A stretch of 64,000 nt of DNA from Clostridium sp. AM22-11AC (GTDB lineage Bacteria; Bacillota; Clostridia; Lachnospirales; Lachnospiraceae): the NCBI RefSeq assembly GCF_003473545.1, contig NZ_QUCM01000006.1, positions 62,001 through 126,000 on the forward strand. The letters are read 5' to 3'. The notes beneath the pieces were generated by a model that had not been told where the DNA came from, did no database searches, and worked only from the letters and a program-made list of their open reading frames with translations. Below, in pieces: positions 1-8,834 of the stretch (position 1 is the stretch's first letter; each line of letters opens with the position of its first letter). The position numbers and the translations under genes were made by a program.

Positions 1-1302
1 CAGGAAAATAACAGAACTGATGCTCCAGGTCAGAGGATACGCCCAGAATACCATACGGATATCCGGGATAAAATGGACTGCCACTGTAATATAACTTACA
101 CGGAATAAACACCATACGCAAAGCATAACTACCATAGGAACAGAAGCATTTCCTGAACCGCGGAGCACAGCTGCAATACAATGTGAAAAAGCCAGCACAC
201 AATAAAACAGCGAAATGGTTTTTGCCTGCATAACGCCATAATGGACTACCTCCGGGTCGCTGTTAAAAGCTGCGATCAGAACCGGAGATACTGCGTAAAT
301 TGCAAAGCCGATCAGTTCCGCAATGGACATAGAACAAAGGATACCAAACCATGCCCCTTTTTTTGCACGGTCATACTGCTTCGCACCTAAATTCTGACTG
401 ACAAAAGTGGTCAGTGCCATATTAAAACAGGTTACAGGCAGAAATACAAATCCCTCGATTTTAGAATATGAGCCACAGCCTGCCATTGCCATTTTTCCAA
501 ATGCGTTGATATTTGACTGTACAAACACGTTTGCAAGAGCGATCACAGAGTTCTGGAAGCCGGAAGGTACACCATTCTGAATGATCTGGCTCAAACTCGG
601 TCCATCAAAACGGATCTTACCAACCTGCAGCTGGTACTCTTCTTTTGTCCGTATCAAATGGATCATACAAAGGATCGCACTTGTAAACTGGGAAATAGCT
701 GTCGCAAGGGCCGCTGACCCAACACCTTTGCCAAGACCTGCAATAAAAAATATATCCAGCACAACGTTGATGCAGGAAGAACAGATCAGATAGATCAGCG
801 GATGACGGCTGTCACCTACAGACTGCAAAATTCCTACAAAAATATTGTACATAACAACTCCAAGGGAGCCTGCAAAATACGTGCGAAAATATGCCACTGA
901 CTCAGGAAGCACCTCTGCCGGCGTTCCCATCAAAACCAGGATCTTCGGCGCAAAATACATACCCACTACAGTCAGCACACTTCCTGCCACAAAACCAAAA
1001 GCCACTGTGGTATGGATCGCCTTGTGCAGGTTGTCACTGTTTTTCGCCCCATAATACCTTGCAATGACAACACCGGCTCCCATTGCAATACCATTAATAA
1101 ATCCAACCATTAAAAAGATCAGATTGCTGGATGAGCTGACCGCCGCCAGTGCATTACTTCCAAGAAAATTCCCCACGATCAGTGAATCCGCCGTATTATA
1201 CAGCTGCTGAAACAGGTTTCCTAAAAGCAGTGGAATGGCAAAAAAGATGATCTTTTGGGAGATGCTTCCTTCTGTCATTCTTGTTTTGCTTGCTGTGTTC
1301 AT
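1..1302 (-). CDS. MATE family multidrug/Na+ antiporter, C-terminus beyond left edge
   Basis: Reading the reverse strand from the ATG at 1302-1300 gives an open frame to the window edge, so the gene is partial at its 3' end. The protein starts MNTASKTRMTEGSISQKI and soon shows the MATE signature of a first helix with PLLLGNLFQQLYNTADSLIVG, followed by many hydrophobic segments and a second-half repeat containing TTFVSQNLGAKQYDRAKKG. MATE proteins export drugs or metabolites across the inner membrane in exchange for Na+ or H+. The substrate cannot be told. The start follows AAGGA at a rather long spacing of about 12 bases. A strong promoter with an operator-like inverted repeat lies upstream at 1388-1437. 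Confidence 0.9.
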   Translation of the reverse strand, partial: MNTASKTRMTEGSISQKIIFFAIPLLLGNLFQQLYNTADSLIVGNFLGSNALAAVSSSSNLIFLMVGFINGIAMGAGVVIARYYGAKNSDNLHKAIHTTVAFGFVAGSVLTVVGMYFAPKILVLMGTPAEVLPESVAYFRTYFAGSLGVVMYNIFVGILQSVGDSRHPLIYLICSSCINVVLDIFFIAGLGKGVGSAALATAISQFTSAILCMIHLIRTKEEYQLQVGKIRFDGPSLSQIIQNGVPSGFQNSVIALANVFVQSNINAFGKMAMAGCGSYSKIEGFVFLPVTCFNMALTTFVSQNLGAKQYDRAKKGAWFGILCSMSIAELIGFAIYAVSPVLIAAFNSDPEVVHYGVMQAKTISLFYCVLAFSHCIAAVLRGSGNASVPMVVMLCVWCLFRVSYITVAVHFIPDIRMVFWAYPLTWSISSVIFL

Positions 1303-1387
1303 TGTGTGTGCCCCATCCTTTTGTATTTTAATTGATTTAATTTGCAGATCATCCTGCCGACTGCAATATCCCTTTCAATATCCGCAA

Positions 1388-1437
1388 ATTATAAACATTT
1401 TACCGCAATATATCAATTTTGTTTGGATATATTGCGG
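1388..1437 (-). promoter_or_regulatory. MATE gene promoter with inverted-repeat operator
   Basis: On the minus strand there is TTGATA (1411-1416), a 17-base spacer and TATAAT (1388-1393). The -35 box lies in a 12-bp perfect inverted repeat, CCGCAATATATC at 1403-1414 and its complement at 1426-1437, with an 11-base loop. Overlap of a perfect dyad with the -35 box suggests a repressor site controlling the exporter. The regulator is not visible nearby. Confidence 0.7.
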
Positions 1438-1579
1438 CAAAATATTAAGTCCCCAGGATATCTTGCGAATAATGTCTTATGATCATATCCTTTAAAACTT
1501 CGTTTAAATTACTTTTTTAAATTTATACTTTCCTTTTCCATAACCAGGTACCGGTCTAATAATATCCGCCTGCACTAAA

Positions 1580-2128
1580 TTAGAAAGAAGTTTGGAAGCA
1601 CCTGTCCACTTTTACATTTCCAATGTCCACTTTTTCTTCATTTAAAAGTCCACTTATGTGAAGATTGCGATTATGGAGCTCATTCTTCTCATTTAAAAGT
1701 AGATTTCGGAGGAATACTTCAAGATATTCTGTTGTTTCATGAATACCTTTCTGCAGATTCGTGTAATTTGTACGGACAAGCGCATTTCTAAAATACCATG
1801 CATTTTCCGCAAAAATATCATTGGTTGCAGAGAAACCAAGTATTCTCAAATATTTGATGAAAAACACTGCCGTTGTTCTCGTATTGCCTTCTCCAAAAAT
1901 ATGGATCTGCCATAAATTTGAAATAAATACCGCAAGATGATGAATAATCTCGTCCATCGAAAGATATTTATAACTAAAATTTTTCTCCTGTGAAAAATCA
2001 TATTCAAGGGTTGCTCTCAATTCTGAAGCACTTCCATATATAACAGTTGCTCCATCAAGCACCCACTCTTTTTTGGTTATGTTATAATCTCTGATCTTTC
2101 CGGCGTGTTTGTAAATACCTTTTTCCAT
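1580..2128 (-). pseudogene. Fic/DOC family protein, truncated at the N-terminus and frameshifted at the C-terminus
   Basis: The frame carries the Fic active-site motif HIFGEGNTRTTAVFF, which fits HxFx(D/E)GNxR, so it belongs to the AMPylating Fic family. It opens abruptly at MEKGIYKHAGKIRDYN, lacking the upstream helices normal in this subfamily. The reading frame ends at FQTSF (stop at 1580). Continuing in the next frame from about 1600 down to about 1510 gives a normal Fic C-terminal winged-helix end (ASKLLSNLVQADIIRPVPGYGKG then KYKFKKVI and stop). So an internal deletion after KVD removed a segment and shifted the frame. The ATG at 2128 has GAGGTGG six bases upstream and is preferred over the GTG at 2137. 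It is the last gene of the operon that starts with the helicase. Confidence 0.8.
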
Positions 2129-2161
2129 ACTCACCACCTCACTTTTTTATTTTTGATTCAT

Positions 2162-2566
2162 CTACGTCAAAACACTTCTTATCTTTTCTATTAATGTAAT
2201 ATCAGCAGGCAACCACTCTACATCATTTAGCTGAGCCATAGTTAGCCATTTTGCAGCCTCATGTTCCTTCAGCACCAAATCTCCGTTTATTACTTCACAC
2301 CAGAAGCAATTCATAGAAAGATGAAATTCTGGATAATCATACTCAATCGTATCTATTAATTCTCCAACTTCTATCTCTGTATCAAGCTCTTCCATAATTT
2401 CACGCTTTAATGCTTCCTGTGGTGTTTCGCCAACTTCAATCTTCCCTCCAGGAAATTCCCAGCCGTCTTTTAACGCACCATATCCTCGTTGTGTAGCAAA
2501 AATAATTGGTTCTCCGTCTTTATTAACAGCTTTTATAACAGCTGCAACCACTCTTATTGTTTTCAT
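2162..2566 (-). CDS. NUDIX hydrolase, MutT / (deoxy)nucleoside triphosphate pyrophosphohydrolase type
   Basis: About 134 residues. The Nudix box spans about residues 41-63, with GKIEVGE then REIMEEL, matching GX5EX7REUXEE; the usual Gly near the end is Asp. MutT-like enzymes hydrolyse (oxidised) nucleoside triphosphates to the monophosphate and pyrophosphate. The chosen ATG at 2566 follows GGAGGAAATT; the in-frame ATG at 2578 lies on top of that ribosome binding site. The stop of the upstream helicase is 13 bases before this start, so the two are co-transcribed. NUDIX genes beside PLD-helicase-DUF3427 genes recur in bacteria (recalled), which suggests a functional pair. Exact substrate unknown. 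Confidence 0.88.
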   Translation of the reverse strand: MKTIRVVAAVIKAVNKDGEPIIFATQRGYGALKDGWEFPGGKIEVGETPQEALKREIMEELDTEIEVGELIDTIEYDYPEFHLSMNCFWCEVINGDLVLKEHEAAKWLTMAQLNDVEWLPADITLIEKIRSVLT

Positions 2567-2578
2567 AATTTCCTCCAT

Positions 2579-5569
2579 TTACGAATTTACAATATACTCA
2601 TAGATATCCTCTCGCACTGGAACATCTAGAATCCACTCGATTTCTACTGCAGTCTTCTCTGTATTTACCATAGTAAATTCCTTAGTATTTCCACTTGCTG
2701 TCATATGTCCAAGGTAATAGAACTCTTTTGAAATCTTATCATCTTTATTTTTTCTCACAAAGAGTTCTACCTGAATGCCACGTTCCTTTGCCTTCAAAAA
2801 GTTCTGCACATCCTCTGATTTCAAAGTTCTTCCTGACTTTGAAATAGCAATCAGCCGATCTCTAGATCCCGGTATAAAATGATCTTCGTATTTAGTAGTG
2901 TCACTGATATTTTCTGATTTATCATAATTGATAAATACCGGAAATGTTTTCGTTTTTTTATCAAACTTATAGCCACCAATATTTAATGGCACTTCATTCT
3001 GTTCCCAATTTAAAAGGCGGCAGACATCCTCATACGTATATTTTTGATATAAAACCAAATCCGTCTGCTTATATGTATTTTTATAATTTCTTTCATAACG
3101 ACGAATACCAAACTCAACAAGTTCCTGAAGCATTTCATAAAACTTATCATTTAACAGCATCTGCATAAAGGTTTTTGTTGGCTTATAATCAGTTCCATCA
3201 TCTTCAATAAATACACACTGAGAATATGTCTTCTTTCCTGAACCAGCAGGAAATTCATTCGTCATAACATTCACTATGTTTTCCTTCTGATTCTGACTAA
3301 CAATTTTCCCATATTCCTTCATATCTTCAGAAAGACCCGCAAACAAACCAAGTTTTGAACTTCCTCTTGCATATGCAAGCATCCTCTTTAACATTCTAAG
3401 TTCCTGGATTCTTTTCCCATTTGCTAACTTTTTCGAAACAAATTCGATTACTTTCTCCTCATTTTCTGATAAACGAATTTTGTATTCTTTCTCATACTTC
3501 ACTAAAAATTTGTAATATGATCCAAGACTGTTATTATCAAAAATTCTGATAACATCCATCTCTCCGTAATCATCAAAATCGAGTAATCTAGGAATATGTC
3601 CAAGTTTATTCTTCAGATTCGTGTAATTCTCTCTTATAAGCTTTATATCGCTAAAATTCGCTTTATCTACAGATACAAAAATTCTCTTTCTGCTAATCTC
3701 ATCAAAGTGCACTGTAGATGCCCCCGGAATCACTCTTCCACCTTCCATGATGTATCTACGGATATTGTCTTTATTGTAAGTTCTATCTCCTGATAATGCA
3801 ATCGGGATCATAAAGTTATTATTATAGTTTCCAATAAAATCAAGAATTACCACATATTCTTTTCCATATGCTTTTCGTAAGCCCCTTCCAAGCTGTTGGA
3901 TAAATACAATTGGCGATTGTGTTGGCCTAAGCATAATAACCTGATTGACTTCAACAATATCTACACCTTCGTTTAGTATTTCAACAGAAAAAATATAATC
4001 CAATGGCTCATGATCTGCTGTTGCATCTTCTTTATTCATGGCAAGTCTCTCAAATGCATTCTGTCGTTCCTGTTCAGAGGCACTTCCATTCAGCGCAATC
4101 GTTCTAAATTTCTGTCCTGTAGACGGATTGATCATATGATTAAATTTTTCTGATAGTTCCTCCGTTTCTTTGATGCTACTACAGAAAATCAGCCCTTTAA
4201 CCTTGTCACCACTATATCCATAATAATCCGCTTCATTAATAATATGCTTTACTCGTTCATCACTGGTAAGCACGGAAAAGTCACGACTAGCTTCTTCATC
4301 ATCTCCAATAATTGCTAAATCCGTGATTCCAAAATAGTGGAATGGACAAAGGAGATTTTCTTCCATTGCCTGCTGTAATCGAATCTCATATGCAATCTGA
4401 TGATCGAATAGCTCATAAACATTTCTGCCTTCAATATTATCATCTCGCTTATCCGGAGTTGCAGTCATTCCAAGCCAAAGTTTTGGAGTGAAATGTTTCA
4501 TTACTTTCTGATATGTATCTGCAGGAACATGATGGGCTTCATCTAAAATAATGCAATCAAACGCATTCTTATCATACTGAAGTAAATGCTCATCTCGGTT
4601 CAAAGTCTGTATCGTTGCAAACACATAGTCCGCATCATATTCGTGATATCCAGCTCCCACCAATCCCAAAGAAACTGACTTTGCAAACACCTTTTCATAA
4701 GATTTTTTTGTCTGTCTTGCCAATTGGCCGCGATGAACTAAAAACAATACTCTCTTAAATCCAAGTTCTCGCATTGCAAAGGCAGATGCATAGGTCTTTC
4801 CCGTACCAGTAGCAGAGATCAACAGCGCCCGCTCTTCTCCCTGCTCCAGAATTTTTCGCAGATTCGCGATAAATCGCTCCTGCATAGAGTTTGGCTTTAA
4901 TCTATATTGTTCCAGAGACGGAATCTCTTCGCTTTTTGCAATTTCCCGCTGATGTTTTATAATATTGTAGCGTTCTTTATAGACTTCATAAAAATCATCG
5001 TACAACAAAGCATTCTCGCTGTCCCAAAGTTTCTGGAACTCTTCTACGATTTCTTTTGCCACCTCACCATTTTCTGTCGAGACTAATTTTGTATTCCACT
5101 CTTTATTTACAGTCAGCGCAGCACTTGTCATATTAGAACTTCCGATGATGATCCGATAAATCTCTTCTTTTTTGAAAATATATCCCTTCGTATGGAAGCC
5201 ATTCCCAGCCGCTTCCACATCATACATTTTCAATGTAATATTTTTCAATCCATTGAGTTTCTCAAGAGCTCTCGGTTCACTAAAATCCAGGTAATTAGTC
5301 GTAAGGATCTGTCCCTTAACGCCCTTTTTCTCAAGCTCTTTTAACGTCTGAAGGAGCGGTGTAACTCCTCCCAACGTAATAAATGCAACACTGATCTGAA
5401 ATTCTTCACAGCGCAGCAATTCATCCTCTACAGATGAAATAACCTTCTTTCCTTCTTCCGGATTATTCGAAATAAATGCCGGCTTGTATACCAGATTTGC
5501 CGCCAAAGAGCCATTTATATAAGCGGCACTTAAGCCATTTTTTAATTCATTGATCGCATTCGCATCCAT
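2579..5569 (-). CDS. PLD-nuclease/SF2 helicase fusion protein with DUF3427-type C-terminus
   Basis: 996 residues. Residues about 50-190 form a phospholipase-D-like domain with an HxK motif (H126, K128) followed by GSSN at 143-146. A superfamily 2 helicase follows: Walker A ISATGTGKT near 255, DEAH near 340 (ILDEAHH), and a helicase C domain with QQLGRGLRK. The last about 350 residues match the DUF3427 region found in such fusions. Proteins of this layout are candidate anti-phage or DNA-processing factors; no activity is proven here. The ATG at 5569 has AGAGGAAG upstream. It heads an operon with NUDIX and the broken Fic gene and has a very good promoter at 5624-5652. Confidence 0.88.
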   Translation of the reverse strand: MDANAINELKNGLSAAYINGSLAANLVYKPAFISNNPEEGKKVISSVEDELLRCEEFQISVAFITLGGVTPLLQTLKELEKKGVKGQILTTNYLDFSEPRALEKLNGLKNITLKMYDVEAAGNGFHTKGYIFKKEEIYRIIIGSSNMTSAALTVNKEWNTKLVSTENGEVAKEIVEEFQKLWDSENALLYDDFYEVYKERYNIIKHQREIAKSEEIPSLEQYRLKPNSMQERFIANLRKILEQGEERALLISATGTGKTYASAFAMRELGFKRVLFLVHRGQLARQTKKSYEKVFAKSVSLGLVGAGYHEYDADYVFATIQTLNRDEHLLQYDKNAFDCIILDEAHHVPADTYQKVMKHFTPKLWLGMTATPDKRDDNIEGRNVYELFDHQIAYEIRLQQAMEENLLCPFHYFGITDLAIIGDDEEASRDFSVLTSDERVKHIINEADYYGYSGDKVKGLIFCSSIKETEELSEKFNHMINPSTGQKFRTIALNGSASEQERQNAFERLAMNKEDATADHEPLDYIFSVEILNEGVDIVEVNQVIMLRPTQSPIVFIQQLGRGLRKAYGKEYVVILDFIGNYNNNFMIPIALSGDRTYNKDNIRRYIMEGGRVIPGASTVHFDEISRKRIFVSVDKANFSDIKLIRENYTNLKNKLGHIPRLLDFDDYGEMDVIRIFDNNSLGSYYKFLVKYEKEYKIRLSENEEKVIEFVSKKLANGKRIQELRMLKRMLAYARGSSKLGLFAGLSEDMKEYGKIVSQNQKENIVNVMTNEFPAGSGKKTYSQCVFIEDDGTDYKPTKTFMQMLLNDKFYEMLQELVEFGIRRYERNYKNTYKQTDLVLYQKYTYEDVCRLLNWEQNEVPLNIGGYKFDKKTKTFPVFINYDKSENISDTTKYEDHFIPGSRDRLIAISKSGRTLKSEDVQNFLKAKERGIQVELFVRKNKDDKISKEFYYLGHMTASGNTKEFTMVNTEKTAVEIEWILDVPVREDIYEYIVNS

Positions 5570-5623
5570 TGTAAAATCTTCCTCTCATAGCGCAATGAGC
5601 AAAACAAAAATACTCTGCTTAGT

Positions 5624-5652
5624 ATTATACCTTATGAGAGAAGGTTTGTCAT
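5624..5652 (-). promoter_or_regulatory. Promoter of the PLD-helicase operon
   Basis: Minus-strand ATGACA (5647-5652), exactly 17 bases, then TATAAT (5624-5629), about 55 bases before the helicase ATG. No clear operator dyad was seen. Confidence 0.7.
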
Positions 5653-5713
5653 AAAGAAGATGCCGTGAAATTTCTCCAATTTAATTTTCAGATACTTTCA
5701 TAATGCTAATTGA

Positions 5714-6039
5714 TTAATCTGTGGTTTCTAATCGTTTTGCTTCTTCTCTTTCTATCTGCTTAATACTCTTTTGCGGTATCGGTAAATCTTCCGGCATAGT
5801 TCCGCCTAATTCTTTTATTGTCTGACGGACCTTTTGTCCAACCTGAAAATGTACATCTCCTGCATTTTTTGCCGTTTCCGCCAATGATTTATTATGTTCA
5901 CAGATTTCATTTCTGATTGCAAGACGTTTCTGGTCCTCACTCAACTGCTCATACTCATCAATCAATTCCTGCTGTCATGTCTTCATTGCAAAATATGTCT
6001 GTCCCAAGGCGATTACTTCCTTACGAGGATTACCATTCA
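5714..6039 (-). pseudogene. dinD: 3' remnant of dinD (DNA damage-inducible protein D)
   Basis: The open frame 5714-5965 ends with VGQKVRQTIKELGGTMPEDLPIPQKSIKQIE, the characteristic DinD C-terminus. The frame continues upstream past a TGA at about 5971-5973 into NPRKEVIALGQTYFAMKT, also DinD, so one sense codon (probably CGA) became a stop. Similarity stops near 6039, where the tnpB remnant begins. Intact DinD is about 270-280 residues with an N-terminal BRO-like domain and inhibits RecA-type functions in E. coli. Only about 100 C-terminal codons remain, so this is debris from an insertion. Confidence 0.8.
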
Positions 6040-6045
6040 TGACAA

Positions 6046-6660
6046 TTAAGCAGCAGGCATAACGTATTTCTTTCCTTCAGAAGTAATGCATAACTCCTTA
6101 ATACCTAAATCTATTCCTGTATTTTGATTTGTATGTGGCAGTTCCATATGTTCTGTTTCCACTAAAATTGATACATAATATTTCCCACTGGGAACTTGTG
6201 ATATCGTTGCCGATTTTATCTGCCCGCTAAAATTTCTATGCAGTTTTGCTTTTACATCTTTTAATTTAGGCAGTTTTACTCTATTACCCTCGAAATCTAC
6301 TGTTATATTGCCATTCGTAAAATTTGTTGTATATGACTTATGATTATCGTGTTTACTCTTAAATTTCGGATAACCTGCATGTTCCTTAAAAAATTTCCGG
6401 TATGCGGCATCCATATTGTAAATCGCATTTGTCAGAGCAAATTTATCCACTTCTTTCAGCCATTCATATTCTTTCTTTAATTGTCTGTTGCAGTAATTGT
6501 TACAGTCAGTTTTACTAACTGATTTTTTCTCTTTCTCATATACTTCTTTCCGGTATGCCAGTGTCTGATTATACACAAAACGGCAACAGCCAAATGTCTT
6601 TGCCATCTGTGTCTTCTGCTCATTATTGGGATATATTCTGTATTTATATGCTTTTAACAT
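6046..6660 (-). pseudogene. tnpB: IS200/IS605 tnpB fragment (RNA-guided nuclease, N-terminal part)
   Basis: The ATG at 6660 follows GGTTAAGGAGG and gives MLKAYKYRIYPNNEQK, the usual TnpB opening. The protein reaches the first RuvC motif (TGIDLGIKELCI) and then stops at about 204 residues, while full TnpB is about 360-400. The second and third RuvC acidic residues and the zinc finger are absent, so it cannot cut DNA. The larger open frame to 6810 only overlaps tnpA. It lies 14 bases after the tnpA remnant in the same direction, the standard IS605 order. Confidence 0.88.
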
Positions 6661-6674
6661 CTGCTGCCACCTCC

Positions 6675-6968
6675 TTAACCTTGGTCTTCTATATACCTTT
6701 TTAGCATTTCTTCTGATACATTTCCTACGCTGCAGACAAAATATCCATCTGTCCAAAAGATATGTTCTTTCCAAAAATATTTCCGTAAGTAATTCGGATA
6801 GCTTTCCCATATATGATATGTCGTATAACTTTTCATCAGGTTTACAATCCTACTAACAGACATTGCCGGTTCTGTTTCTATCATATAATGAATATGGTCT
6901 TTGTCAGTTTCCATGTACTTGTGTCTGTTTTTTGATTTCCATGTTCCCATACCACAAGTATATAACAA
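6675..6968 (-). pseudogene. tnpA: IS200/IS605 tnpA fragment (Y1 HUH transposase, C-terminal part)
   Basis: The frame contains DHIHYM, the HUH metal-binding motif, and DGYFVCSVGNVSEEMLKRYI, the region of the catalytic tyrosine and C-terminal helix of IS200-type TnpA. Only about 97 codons are open and there is no good start (TTG at 6968), so about 40-45 N-terminal residues are missing. Upstream the frame runs straight into the end hairpin of the element. Confidence 0.8.
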
Positions 6969-6979
6969 TTTTCCATTTT

Positions 6980-7026
6980 GGGCTACCTTAACCCACCGTC
7001 TAAAGCCAGTGGGATTGCGGTAGCCC
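6980..7026. repeat. Imperfect hairpin, probable IS200/IS605 end
   Basis: GGGCTACC (6980-6987) pairs with GGTAGCCC (7019-7026), and inside it CCCAC (6992-6996) pairs with GTGGG (7009-7013). Nested hairpins of this kind mark the ends that TnpA recognises as single-stranded DNA. Its place directly before the tnpA remnant fits the left end. Confidence 0.6.
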
Positions 7027-7402
7027 TCCTTTCAAGATCTCCAGTATCATTGTTATATACTGGGAGTGCAAACCTTGTCGTAAACCTATACCAGCCAAAC
7101 TTTGCATCAACATTATGCTTTCCTTTAAAGTTTTCCTGCCATCGTCTATTCGTAGCACATTGAAGAAGCATAGGAATTCCCTGGGTAGCATTAGCCTTTG
7201 CTTTCGCATTCGCTCCATATAATCTTTTGGTATCTTCAGATCCTTTTAATTCTCCTGGAAAATCTGAACCAATATAGACTTGATCCGAGGTTTCGACTAC
7301 TTCATAGCAATCTCCTATGTATTCTTTTAAATACTGCTCAACTTCTTCCCAATTGATATTCCTCTTTCCTTTAAAACGAATTAGGCGTTTGCGAAACACC
7401 AC
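6983..7402 (-). pseudogene. Fragment of a mobile-element protein of unknown function fused into the IS end
   Basis: 139 codons from a weak GTG. The middle (residues about 10-125, with GDFPGEL-like start, KAKANATQGIPMLL, then AKFGWYRFTTRFALPVYN) resembles a domain I remember from phage and ICE polyvalent proteins, without a known activity. The last about 15 residues (ATAIPLALDGGLR) are encoded by the IS end hairpin, so the native C-terminus was cut off by insertion. No ribosome binding site supports the start. Probably non-functional. Confidence 0.5.
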
Positions 7403-7405
7403 AAA

Positions 7406-7427
7406 CCGCAGAAATGCGGCATTTTTT
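7406..7427 (+). terminator. Rho-independent terminator
   Basis: CCGCA, loop GAAA, TGCGG, then C-A and six T on the plus strand. No plus-strand gene now lies upstream, so it appears to be a relic left by the insertions. Confidence 0.55.
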
Positions 7428-7436
7428 GTTACCTAA

Positions 7437-8801
7437 ATAAAAATAACTCCTCACCGGATATGGTATAATAGGCTTCTTTTAACTTTTCTTGCTTACTCAA
7501 AACCTCTTCGTGATTTTTGTGGTTTTACCAAAGTTCCTGATGCCTCTAAGATCACCCGTTTTAAACAGGATTTTTTAGATGATCTGCAGCTTGTTTTCGA
7601 TAACCTCGTTGATATCACAGAACCAGTCTGCCAGGCCATCGATTCTGCTAAAGCGGACATGACCATCTTTGATTCTTCTGGCATCGAAGCGTTTGTTACA
7701 GAAAACAATCCCAAGTATGCTAACCGTATTATCAGGCAGCTTAAGACTTTTGCAAAATCTCGTGCCTTAGGGAAATCCTATGATCCTTATAAAGCTGCTT
7801 ATGGTTCCATGCCTTCCCACGCCTCTGCCAATCCTGAATTTAAACAGCTATACATCAATAGTCATTTTTGTTACGTCTTTGGCATCATCACAAATGGTCT
7901 GGGAATTATTCGCCACATTTCGTTTTACAACAAAGATTTTTTGGCTTCCCATCCTGAGATTCTTGTACAAAAGAAATCGGATTCTCCAGATGAAGATAAA
8001 AGCGTCCATGATTCAAGGCTTTTAATCCCAACTCTGAAGGACCTTTTCATAAAACATCCTCTGATCAATCCCAAAACATTTCTGGGAGACGCTGCATTTG
8101 ATGCCATGGAACTTTACAAAGCCCTTCTTTCCGGAAATACTTTTGGCGAAAAACGTCATTTTCAGAAAGCATACATTCCACTTAATATACGATCCGGCCT
8201 TAAAAATCCGGATTATACAATAAATGAAAATGGCATTCCCTGCTGTCCACACGATGCTACGTTTCCCATGAAATACGAATGTACTTCCAAAACCAAAAAC
8301 GGAGTTGTTCGATATAAATTTGTCTGTCCCAAAATGAATTGGATCTATGACAAATCCATCCGGCGGGCTCACAGACAATGCTGCTGTAAAAATCCCTGTA
8401 CCACTTCAAGATGTGGCCGTATGGTCTATATTTATCCCGAAAAAGATCTCCGTGCTTATCCTGGAGCAATCCGTGGCACCGAAGAATGGGATAATACATA
8501 CAAAATCAGAACTGTTGTTGAGCGAGGGATTTATCACATCAAAGAGCATCTCTGCCTCGCCGGGCGCCGAACCCAGAATGAAACACTCCATGCAGATCTC
8601 ATCCTTACAGGAATCACCCAACTCATTACCGTTGTTCTTGCTGATAAAATCAACTGCCACAAATACATTCGAAGCCTGAAACGCTCATTCACAGGTTTGA
8701 GTTTCGCAATCACCTACTTTATCATATCTTATACTCAGGTTCCCCGCGCTGACGCACTCTACTGCCTGCTTACGCAGGCGATTCGCAATCTATTTTCATA
8801 A
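7437..8801 (+). pseudogene. DDE transposase (IS4/IS1182-type), 5' end missing
   Basis: The frame is open from about 7437 and codes YNRLLLTFLAYSKPLRDFCGFTKVPDASKITRF..., typical of the family, but no start codon with a ribosome binding site precedes it; the first ATG is internal at 7659. It ends at 8801. Near the C-terminus YKIRTVVERGIYHIK fits the Y-(2)-R-(3)-E-(6)-K signature that carries the last catalytic Glu, and FDSSGIEAF and FLGDAAFDA carry plausible catalytic Asp residues. The usual N-terminal DNA-binding part (about 80-100 residues) is absent. It separates the IS605 debris from the ACGX/sirtuin operon. Confidence 0.78.
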
Positions 8802-8834
8802 TTTCATGCGCTGACAGACGACACCTGACCTTTT

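Noticed and set aside
7659..8801. Complete transposase starting at ATG 7659
   Set aside because: Family-like coding sequence continues upstream to about 7437, so this ATG is internal and the gene is truncated, not complete.
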